This document shows, piece after piece, positions 57,438 through 64,000 of a stretch of 64,000 nt of DNA. The notes beneath the pieces were generated by a model. The model searched no databases. It was not told the origin of the DNA and saw only the letters and a list, made by a program, of their open reading frames with translations. Both the position numbers and the translations under genes were made by a program. This DNA is from Polynucleobacter kasalickyi (GTDB lineage Bacteria; Pseudomonadota; Gammaproteobacteria; Burkholderiales; Burkholderiaceae). The stretch covers positions 22,149 to 86,148 of the forward strand of contig NZ_FWXJ01000013.1 of assembly GCF_900176405.1 (NCBI RefSeq), read 5' to 3'. How positions within the stretch are numbered: position 1 is the stretch's first letter; the number at the start of each line of letters is the position of its first letter.

Positions 57438-58613
57438 ATGCTCATCGAGTTTTTCTTTCAACTTCGAGATGCGAAAATTCCAGTTTCCATCGGGGAGTAC
57501 CTCAGTTTAATAGCGGCTCTACAAAAAGAAGTCATTCCACCCGCTATTCAAGATTTTTACTTTTTATCTAGGCTTACTTTGGTAAAAGATGAAAAATTTT
57601 ATGATCGGTTTGATCAAGCTTTTTCTAAATACTTTGCTGGAGTCGAGAGCATCATTGCACTTTCCCATGAGATTTCAAATGATTGGTTGATAAAAAAATT
57701 ACAAAATGAATTAAGTCCTGAAGAAAAAGCAAAGCTTGAAAAACTAGGTGGATTAGATGCTCTGATGAAGCGTTTGGATGAACTCATTAAAGAGCAAGAT
57801 AGTCGCCATGAAGGCGGGAAAAAATGGATTGGTACTGGCGGTTCATCCCCTTTTGGACATAGTGGCTATCATCCAGAAGGAATTAGAATTAAAGGTGAAA
57901 GCTCTGGTAACCGCACAGCATTAAAAGTTTGGGAGCAAAGAACCTTTAAAGATTATGATGATCATCAAGAACTCAATATTCGGAATATTAAAATTGCCTT
58001 GCGTCGACTTCGTCAATTTGCTAGAACAGGCATTGAAAGTGAGTTTGATTTAGACAACACTATCCAGTCAACTGCTGCCAACGCGGGTTATTTAGACATT
58101 AAAATGCGCCCTGAACGACACAACAATATAAAAGTGGTGTTGTTAATGGATGTGGGTGGCTCGATGGATGACCATATTCAACGTGTCGAAGAATTGTTTT
58201 CAGCAGCAAAATCAGAATTAAAACATCTTGAATATTTTTATTTCCATAATTGTTTGTACGATTATGTATGGAAAAACAATCAAAGAAGACATCTTGAAAA
58301 AATTGATACGATGGATATCATCAACAAATACAGTTCTGACTACAAAGTCATTTTTGTGGGTGATGCAACCATGAGTCCCTATGAGATTCTATCCGTAGGT
58401 GGTTCAGTTGAGTACAACAATAGCGAACCAGGTGCGATTTGGATAAATCGCATCCTAGACCACTTTAAGAAAGTAATCTGGTTAAATCCAGAACCCCATG
58501 GAATTTGGCAATATCGTCAATCTGTTGGTATAGTAAAAGAATTGTTACGTGGCAAAATGTACCCTGTAACCCTAGCTGGTCTTGAACGAGCCATGAACGA
58601 ATTATCTAAATAA
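57438..58613 (+). CDS. VWA-domain protein, CoxE-like partner of MoxR
   Basis: A 391-residue protein with an N-terminal region of unknown fold, a charged linker and a C-terminal CoxE-type von Willebrand domain. The metal-site motif reads MDVGGSMDDH (about residues 235-244), where Gly replaces the first Ser of the canonical DxSxS. The remaining loop VIFVGDATMSPYEIL is intact. It starts 2 nt after MoxR, so a complex is expected. Known only as a MoxR/VWA chaperone pair; the client is not identified. Confidence 0.88.
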   Translation: MLIEFFFQLRDAKIPVSIGEYLSLIAALQKEVIPPAIQDFYFLSRLTLVKDEKFYDRFDQAFSKYFAGVESIIALSHEISNDWLIKKLQNELSPEEKAKLEKLGGLDALMKRLDELIKEQDSRHEGGKKWIGTGGSSPFGHSGYHPEGIRIKGESSGNRTALKVWEQRTFKDYDDHQELNIRNIKIALRRLRQFARTGIESEFDLDNTIQSTAANAGYLDIKMRPERHNNIKVVLLMDVGGSMDDHIQRVEELFSAAKSELKHLEYFYFHNCLYDYVWKNNQRRHLEKIDTMDIINKYSSDYKVIFVGDATMSPYEILSVGGSVEYNNSEPGAIWINRILDHFKKVIWLNPEPHGIWQYRQSVGIVKELLRGKMYPVTLAGLERAMNELSK

Positions 58614-58639
58614 ATTTATCTTAATAAAGCGCCTGTCTA

Positions 58640-59131
58640 ATGAAAAAAACCATGATCAACACCCCCTCCCCACTTTATCAACATATCCAAAATTTGGGCA
58701 TTGTTTTGCCAAAACCATCAGCACCCGCTGCGTCTTATGTAATGTCAACCCATGTTGGCAATTTGGTGTATTTGTCTGGTCACATTGCCAAAAAAGATGG
58801 CGTGCCATGGGTAGGAAAATTAGGTAAAGATTTAACAACCGAAGAAGGTAAAGTTGCCGCACGGTTAATTGCGATTGATTTATTAGCCAGTTTAGAAAAA
58901 CATCTTGGCGATTTAGATTCCATTCAACGCATTATTAAAGTAAGTAGTTTTGTCAACTGCACCCCAGAATACACAGAACATCATTTGGTAACTAATGGCT
59001 GCTCAGAACTTCTTGTTGAGGTGTTTGGAGATGCCGGGAAACATGCTAGAAGTGCTGTTGGCGTCAATCAATTACCAATGGGAGTCTGCGTTGAAATTGA
59101 GTTGGTTGCTGAAATCTCTACGGATCGTTAA
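58640..59131 (+). CDS. RidA (YjgF) family protein
   Basis: A 163-residue RidA/YjgF-like protein, of the longer type with an N-terminal helix. The domain shows VGNLVYLSGHIAKKDG, then the GKLGKDLTTEEGKVAARLIAIDLL block and the C-terminal VCVEIELVAEI. The classical catalytic Arg region (HARSAVGVNQLP with Arg) is present. RidA hydrolyses reactive enamines made by PLP enzymes; longer members are less defined. It follows the VWA gene by 26 bp and may belong to its transcript. Its end converges with parC. Confidence 0.88.
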   Translation: MKKTMINTPSPLYQHIQNLGIVLPKPSAPAASYVMSTHVGNLVYLSGHIAKKDGVPWVGKLGKDLTTEEGKVAARLIAIDLLASLEKHLGDLDSIQRIIKVSSFVNCTPEYTEHHLVTNGCSELLVEVFGDAGKHARSAVGVNQLPMGVCVEIELVAEISTDR

Positions 59132-59162
59132 GCAACCATTCATAATATTCAACAATTGATAC

Positions 59163-59198
59163 AAATTAAATGACGAATTGAAACTCATCATTTAATTT
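59163..59198. terminator. AT-rich hairpin between ridA-like gene and parC
   Basis: AAATTAAATGA (59163-59173) pairs perfectly with TCATTTAATTT (59188-59198) over a 14-nt loop, between converging genes. The stem is AT-rich; it can be drawn for both strands. Confidence 0.5.
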
Positions 59199-59209
59199 GA
59201 TGCCATTCG

Positions 59210-61549
59210 TTAATTTGGCTTTACCGGCTTTAATGAAGCTTCTTTCAACTTTGGCTCAACAAAATGACCCTTCTTAGCTCTTGATGTCTTGAACGTTAAT
59301 AGGTTTTTTTGACTCAAAGAAACTGAACTAGGTTTGTTCGCCCGACCCAAGCCTTCAAATAATAGACCCTGTTCATCAAAACAGATAGCACTCAATAGTT
59401 GTGTTTTATCTGGTATATCCATCAAAATGACACCTTTACCACCTGAAGGTAACCGCTTTAATTCAGACACATCAAAGGCAAGTAATTTACCCTCAGATGA
59501 GTAACAGGCAACATGTTTCATCGATTCTCTAATTTTATAAACTGGTAAAACCGTATCTTTAGGCGAGAAGTTATCATTTAAACCAACAAATGTTTTTCCT
59601 GCTTTATTTCTAGTAATCATATCTGAAACATTCGCTAAGAAACCATTACCAGAGGACATCGCAATTAGCACTAAGTCATCAGTATTACCGGCATAAAAAG
59701 CACTCATTTGAGTACCAGCGACCATGTTTACGAGTGAAGTCATTGGTACACCATCACCTCGAGCACCCGGCAAATCAGTAACGGCAACTGAATACACTCG
59801 ACCATTACTACCGATACCTAAAATAAAGTCAACTGTCCTACACTCAAAGGCCGCATATAGACTATCGCCTGGTTTGAAAGAAAATTGTAAAGGATCATGA
59901 GCATGGCCCAAGCGTGATCTCACCCAACCTTTTTGTGAAACTATCACAGTAACAGCTTCATCAACAATCTTGGTTTGGATCATCGAACGTTTTTCTTCTT
60001 GAATCAAGGTTCTTCTGGCATCACCGAAAGTTTTACTATCGGCTTCAATTTCTTTAATAATCCGACGACGCATCAAAGAGTCATTGCCTAATAGGCTACT
60101 TAACTCAGTCTTTTCTTGATTTAACTGTTCCAATTCCTGCAAAATCTTTATTGCTTCTAATCTGGCTAATTGACGCAAGCGAATTTCAAGAATGTCATCC
60201 GCTTGACGTTCAGATAACTTAAAAGCATCCATTAAATCTTTTTTAGGTTCGTCACTCGCGCGAATAATCCGGATTACCTCATCAATATTTAAAAGGATTA
60301 ATTGTCGTCCTTCTAAAATATGAATGCGATCCTCAACCTTTTTTAAACGAAAACTGGTTCTTTTCGTGACGGTCTCAATTCGGAATTGTGCCCACTCTTG
60401 CAAAATGGCTAGCAATCCTTTTTGTCTTGGGCGACCATCGGTACCAATCATGACTAAATTGATCGAAGCATTTGACTCTAGAGATGTGTGAGCTAGTAAA
60501 AAATTAGCGAACTCATTCACATCAATATTTTTAGACTTTGGCTCAAATACCAATCGAACTGCAGCATCTTTACTAGATTCATCCCTCACACCATCTAACA
60601 TGGCTAAGGCCGCTTGCTTTAAAGCGTTTTGATCTGCTGATAAGGATTTTTTACCAACCTTTACTTTTGGGTTGGTAAGCTCTTCAATTTCCTGCAGTAC
60701 TTTTTGAGTGGATGCATTCGGTGGCATTTCTGTAATCACTAGTTTCCACTGTCCTCTAGCTAACTCTTCAATATTCCACCGGGCTCTCATTTTTAGGCTA
60801 CCACGGCCTAACTTGTATATTTCTTGGATTTCTTGAGCTGGAGAAATAATTTGTCCACCACCTGGAAAGTCTGGACCAGGAATGATATTTAAAATTTCAT
60901 CTTCTGAAATTTTCGGATTTTTTAAAATCGCAATACTAGCCGAAGCTACTTCAACTAAATTGTGAGATGGTATTTCTGTTGCCATACCGACTGCGATACC
61001 AGACGCCCCATTTAATAAGACAAAAGGAAGTCGAGCTGGAAGTAATGCTGGTTCATCAATTGAGCCATCATAGTTAGGGATGAAATCAACCGTTCCTTCA
61101 TCAAGTTCATCTAATAATAAACTTGAAATCTTTGTTAATCGAGCCTCTGTATAACGCATTGCAGCTGCGCCGTCACCATCCCTAGAGCCAAAGTTTCCTT
61201 GACCATCAATCAGTGGGTAGCGAAGACTAAAATTTTGCGCTAATCGAACTAATGCATCATAGGCTGATTGATCGCCATGTGGATGAAACTTACCCAACAC
61301 ATCACCTACGACCCTAGCGCTTTTAACTGGCTTTGCATCCGCTCTTAAGCCCATTTCACTCATCGAGTACAAAATTCTGCGTTGTACAGGTTTCTGACCG
61401 TCGGCTAATTCGGGTAGTGCACGGCCTTTTACGACGCTAATTGCATAATCAAGATACGCTTTTTCAGCAAAGTGCCCTAATACTAATGACTCATTAGGCT
61501 CATCAGGCTGGATGTTAGAGAAAAGGTCTAATTCATTATTATTTGCCAT
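59210..61549 (-). CDS. parC: DNA topoisomerase IV subunit A
   Basis: Decatenates daughter chromosomes with ParE. The 779-residue subunit shows the catalytic Tyr in [24 protein letters not shown] early in the winged-helix domain, and the GyrA-box-less, shorter C-terminal domain typical of ParC. It starts 3 nt after the parE stop, so parE-parC is a firm operon. Topoisomerase IV over gyrase is favoured by the short C-terminal domain and by parE next door. Confidence 0.94.
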   Translation of the reverse strand: MANNNELDLFSNIQPDEPNESLVLGHFAEKAYLDYAISVVKGRALPELADGQKPVQRRILYSMSEMGLRADAKPVKSARVVGDVLGKFHPHGDQSAYDALVRLAQNFSLRYPLIDGQGNFGSRDGDGAAAMRYTEARLTKISSLLLDELDEGTVDFIPNYDGSIDEPALLPARLPFVLLNGASGIAVGMATEIPSHNLVEVASASIAILKNPKISEDEILNIIPGPDFPGGGQIISPAQEIQEIYKLGRGSLKMRARWNIEELARGQWKLVITEMPPNASTQKVLQEIEELTNPKVKVGKKSLSADQNALKQAALAMLDGVRDESSKDAAVRLVFEPKSKNIDVNEFANFLLAHTSLESNASINLVMIGTDGRPRQKGLLAILQEWAQFRIETVTKRTSFRLKKVEDRIHILEGRQLILLNIDEVIRIIRASDEPKKDLMDAFKLSERQADDILEIRLRQLARLEAIKILQELEQLNQEKTELSSLLGNDSLMRRRIIKEIEADSKTFGDARRTLIQEEKRSMIQTKIVDEAVTVIVSQKGWVRSRLGHAHDPLQFSFKPGDSLYAAFECRTVDFILGIGSNGRVYSVAVTDLPGARGDGVPMTSLVNMVAGTQMSAFYAGNTDDLVLIAMSSGNGFLANVSDMITRNKAGKTFVGLNDNFSPKDTVLPVYKIRESMKHVACYSSEGKLLAFDVSELKRLPSGGKGVILMDIPDKTQLLSAICFDEQGLLFEGLGRANKPSSVSLSQKNLLTFKTSRAKKGHFVEPKLKEASLKPVKPN

Positions 61550-61552
61550 TGC

Positions 61553-63541
61553 TTAAATATCCGCTTCTACTTCGTTACCACGTTCCTCTAACCAAGATCT
61601 TCTCGCTGAAGATTCCGATTTTCCCATCAACATATCCATCATCTTATTTGTTTCTTGTAGGCCTAAACTACCCGTTAAAATCGGCAAGAGCCTTCTGGTA
61701 TCTGGATTTAAGGTGGTTTCCCACAATTGCTCAGGACTCATTTCACCTAGACCTTTAAATCTAGAAATTTGCCAACTCCCCAGTTTAAGACCCTCTTTAA
61801 CTAATTTATCTTCAATATTTTTCAATTCTGGATGGTCTAAAGCATAGATTTTTTGCGCAGGTTTTTTACCACGTGCTGGCGCATCTACACGAAATAAAGG
61901 TGGTCTTGCTACGTAAATATGACCACGTTCAACCAATTTAGGAAAGTGTTTATAAAAAAGAGTTAACAAAAGAACTTGTATATGAGATCCATCAACGTCA
62001 GCGTCTGAGAGAATACAGATTTTTCCATAACGCAAGTTACTCAAATCCGGCTCATCATTCACGCTATGCGGATCGACACCGATAGCCACTGAAATATCGT
62101 GTACCTCATTATTTGCAAATAATCGATCCCTATCAGCTTCCCAGGTATTAAGTACTTTTCCTCTTAGCGGTAAGATTGCTTGATATTCTTTATTACGTCC
62201 CATCTTCGCTGAGCCACCAGCAGAGTCACCCTCAACTAAAAAGATTTCATTAATGATGATATCTTCGCTTTCACAATCAGTGAGTTTCCCAGGCAGAACT
62301 GCTACTCCAGAAGATTTTTTCTTTTCAACCTTTTGACCAGCTTTCGTTCTAGCTTGAGCTTGTTTGATGACTAAATCGGCTAATTTTTTACCAAAATCAA
62401 CATGCTCATTCAGCCATAAGTCTAAGGCTGACTTGACAAACCCTGAAACTAAACGAACCGCATCCCTTGAATTTAAACGCTCTTTAATTTGTCCTTGGAA
62501 CTGTGGATCTAAAACTTTTGCAGAAAGTACAAATGATGCTCTTGTAAATACATCCTCTGGCATCAACTTAACACCTTTAGGAAGCAAAGCATGCATTTCT
62601 ATAAAGGATTTCACAGCATTAAAGAGTCCCTCACGCAGTCCACTCTCGTGCGTTCCACCAGCAGTAGTTGGAATTAAATTGACATAGCTTTCACGCACTG
62701 GGGTCCCAAATTCTGTCCAAGCAACTACCCAGGATGCACCCTCTCCTTGCGCAAAACTTTCTTCTCCCACAATATCGGGTTGCGCGAAATGTTCACCCTC
62801 AAATGGCGGAATCAATGGTTCAGTATGACCCAGTTGAGCCATCGCTTCATCCAAATAACCCCTTAAACCCTTTTCATAAAACCATGATTGAGTTTCATTA
62901 TTTTTCTCAATCGTTAAGTTCACCTTCACCCCAGGAAGCAAGACTGCTTTTGATCTCAACAGTCTCTGTAATTCGCTTAAAGGAATTAATGGAGAATCAA
63001 AATACTTTGGATCCGGCCAAACCCTAACTCTTGTACCATTTGTTTTAGTACCTTTAACAATCGCTTTTGATTGAATATTTTCTACCAAAAATCCGTTTTC
63101 AAAAGCCAACGTTGAGAAGAGCTTATCTCTACAAACCTCTACTTCAAGACGTTTCGATAAAGCATTGGTAACCGAAACACCAACACCATGAAGACCACCT
63201 GAAAACGCATATGCGCCAGCTGACCCTTTTTCAAACTTACCTCCTGCATGAAGTTGCGTAAAAACAATCTCCACCACAGGTTTCTTTTCATCAGGATGCA
63301 TTCCAACAGGAATGCCTCTACCAAAATCCTCAACGCTAATACTGCCGTCTACATGCATTACTAAAGAAATCTCTTTACCATGACCACCTAGTGCTTCATC
63401 TGATGCGTTATCAATGACCTCTTGAATGATATGTAATGGATTATCGGTACGGGTATACATACCCGGTCTTTGTTTTACAGGCTCCAAACCCTTTAAAACT
63501 TTAATGGATGATTCGCTGTAATTTTCTTTACTTGTTGACAT
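61553..63541 (-). CDS. parE: DNA topoisomerase IV subunit B
   Basis: ATPase subunit of topoisomerase IV. The GHKL region VLKGLEPVKQRPGMYT and EVIDNASDEALGG, the GRGIPVGMHP loop, and the TOPRIM segment EGDSAGGSAKMGR and DADVDGSHI are visible. The open frame starts at 63568, but the family N terminus (MSTSKENYSESS) points to the ATG at 63541, giving 662 residues. Upstream spacer has no gene and leads to tRNA-Arg on the opposite strand. Confidence 0.94.
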   Translation of the reverse strand: MSTSKENYSESSIKVLKGLEPVKQRPGMYTRTDNPLHIIQEVIDNASDEALGGHGKEISLVMHVDGSISVEDFGRGIPVGMHPDEKKPVVEIVFTQLHAGGKFEKGSAGAYAFSGGLHGVGVSVTNALSKRLEVEVCRDKLFSTLAFENGFLVENIQSKAIVKGTKTNGTRVRVWPDPKYFDSPLIPLSELQRLLRSKAVLLPGVKVNLTIEKNNETQSWFYEKGLRGYLDEAMAQLGHTEPLIPPFEGEHFAQPDIVGEESFAQGEGASWVVAWTEFGTPVRESYVNLIPTTAGGTHESGLREGLFNAVKSFIEMHALLPKGVKLMPEDVFTRASFVLSAKVLDPQFQGQIKERLNSRDAVRLVSGFVKSALDLWLNEHVDFGKKLADLVIKQAQARTKAGQKVEKKKSSGVAVLPGKLTDCESEDIIINEIFLVEGDSAGGSAKMGRNKEYQAILPLRGKVLNTWEADRDRLFANNEVHDISVAIGVDPHSVNDEPDLSNLRYGKICILSDADVDGSHIQVLLLTLFYKHFPKLVERGHIYVARPPLFRVDAPARGKKPAQKIYALDHPELKNIEDKLVKEGLKLGSWQISRFKGLGEMSPEQLWETTLNPDTRRLLPILTGSLGLQETNKMMDMLMGKSESSARRSWLEERGNEVEADI

Positions 63542-63721
63542 AGAAATAACTAATTTGGCTTGCCACATTTGAATGATTGAATCTCAAGATGATATTCTAA
63601 ATCGCTGACTATCTTATCAATAATCAAAATGAATTATCACCATTTATCCTTATTAAACACGAACCATTTTCAATAAGCCATTGATCTAATGAAGTATTTA
63701 TTTTTTTATCCAATCTGAAAA

Positions 63722-63750
63722 TTAATATTTTTAAACATTCATTGTAAAAT
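63722..63750 (+). promoter_or_regulatory. Probable promoter of tRNA-Arg
   Basis: TTAATA (63722-63727) and TAAAAT (63745-63750) are spaced 17 bp, each 4 to 5 matches to consensus, ending 8 nt before the mature tRNA 5' end. The region is AT-rich, so chance matches are likely. Confidence 0.35.
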
Positions 63751-63758
63751 CTTAAAAT

Positions 63759-63833
63759 CTCGCCGTAGTTCAATGGATAGAACGTATGCCTCCTAAGCGT
63801 AAGATACAGGTTCGATTCCTGTCGGCGGGACCA
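63759..63833 (+). tRNA. tRNA-Arg(CCT)
   Basis: The 75 nt form a cloverleaf: acceptor CTCGCCG with CGGCGGG (one G-U), D arm GTTC...GAAC, anticodon stem TATGC/GCGTA with loop CTCCTAA (anticodon CCT), T arm CAGGTTCGATTCCTG, and an encoded CCA. It starts with C, slightly unusual but consistent with the pairing. Confidence 0.93.
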
Positions 63834-63839
63834 AATAAC

Positions 63840-63890
63840 TTGTAATAAAGAAATTATTGCGATTGAAAAGAACATTATTACAATTTTTTT
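63840..63890 (+). terminator. Terminator after tRNA-Arg
   Basis: TTGTAATAA (63840-63848) pairs perfectly with TTATTACAA (63875-63883) over a 26-nt loop, followed by seven T. It begins 6 nt after the tRNA CCA. The remaining 110 bp to the window end hold no gene I can support. Confidence 0.6.
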
Positions 63891-64000
63891 AATTTTAAAA
63901 ATATTGGCTCTTCACCATAATCGGGGGATGAGCATTTATTAAACACGATTAATTACTCCATTCCAACCGCATAAAGCCAAGACTCTCAGTCGGTAGTTTT

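Noticed and set aside
63624..63875. Minus-strand 83-codon frame across tRNA-Arg
   Set aside because: It is the complement of the tRNA gene and its flanks, with no family resemblance and no ribosome-binding site.
1..64000. Insertion sequences, prophage, CRISPR, toxin-antitoxin, secondary-metabolite cluster
   Set aside because: No transposase, integrase, repeat-spacer array or such genes seen; the window is conserved chromosome.

Overview
The window looks like ordinary chromosome from a low-GC, Polynucleobacter-like betaproteobacterium (order Burkholderiales). This rests on protein character (BktB-like thiolase, class I PHA synthase, PhaR, 1.3 kresidue PurL) and on gene order typical of the group: ygfZ next to tmk-holB-tatD; msrB-yciB-bolA-ppiC facing purL; tig-clpP-clpX-lon-ppiD; mfd divergent from ispD/ispF; phaC-phaB-phaR-rimO. 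Species assignment is inference; no rRNA is present. Genes are tightly packed, often with 4-nt overlaps, and no gene-free stretch exceeds 300 bp. I see no insertion sequence, prophage, CRISPR array or toxin-antitoxin pair.

Layout. 1-10.9 kb: end of an LD-carboxypeptidase gene, ABC-F protein YbiT, a glyoxalase/DUF1289 pair, the tmk-holB-tatD-ankyrin operon, ygfZ with an NRDE protein, a hotdog thioesterase, and msrB-yciB-bolA-ppiC. 10.8-19.1 kb: a spermidine-synthase-like protein and purL, two TPM-domain proteins with LemA, and a LolD-type ATPase divergent from tesA. 19.1-26.9 kb: proteostasis block (ppiD, tRNA-Val, lon, clpX, clpP, tig, tRNA-Leu) with a heat-shock-type promoter candidate at lon. 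27-32.7 kb: a fused ispDF, mfd and serB. 32.7-38.7 kb: polyhydroxyalkanoate block (thiolase, rimO, phaR, phaB, phaC). 38.8-45.9 kb: pgeF-rluD, bamD, alr, lplT, and tsaB-rimI followed by a HolD (psi)-like gene. 45.9-55.6 kb: propionyl-CoA/methylmalonyl-CoA genes (scpA, meaB, pccB, pccA, a VOC protein) with malate synthase and a divergent GntR/FCD regulator. 55.6-59.1 kb: two monoheme cytochromes c, a MoxR/VWA pair and a RidA-like protein. 59.2-64 kb: parC, parE and tRNA-Arg.

Metabolically, the acyl-CoA genes can feed propionyl-CoA into succinyl-CoA, and malate synthase condenses glyoxylate with acetyl-CoA. The pha genes store surplus acyl-CoA as polyester.

No wholly new multigene system is evident. 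The best leads are a cysteine-free, uracil-glycosylase-fold HolD-like protein beside rimI, an IspD-IspF fusion with a possible internal ispF start, a dyad-rich phaB-phaR spacer, an attenuator-like leader before tig, and an apparently split cytochrome c4 beside a MoxR/VWA pair. Several starts were moved to internal ATGs, notably ppiD, whose open frame runs back through tRNA-Val.
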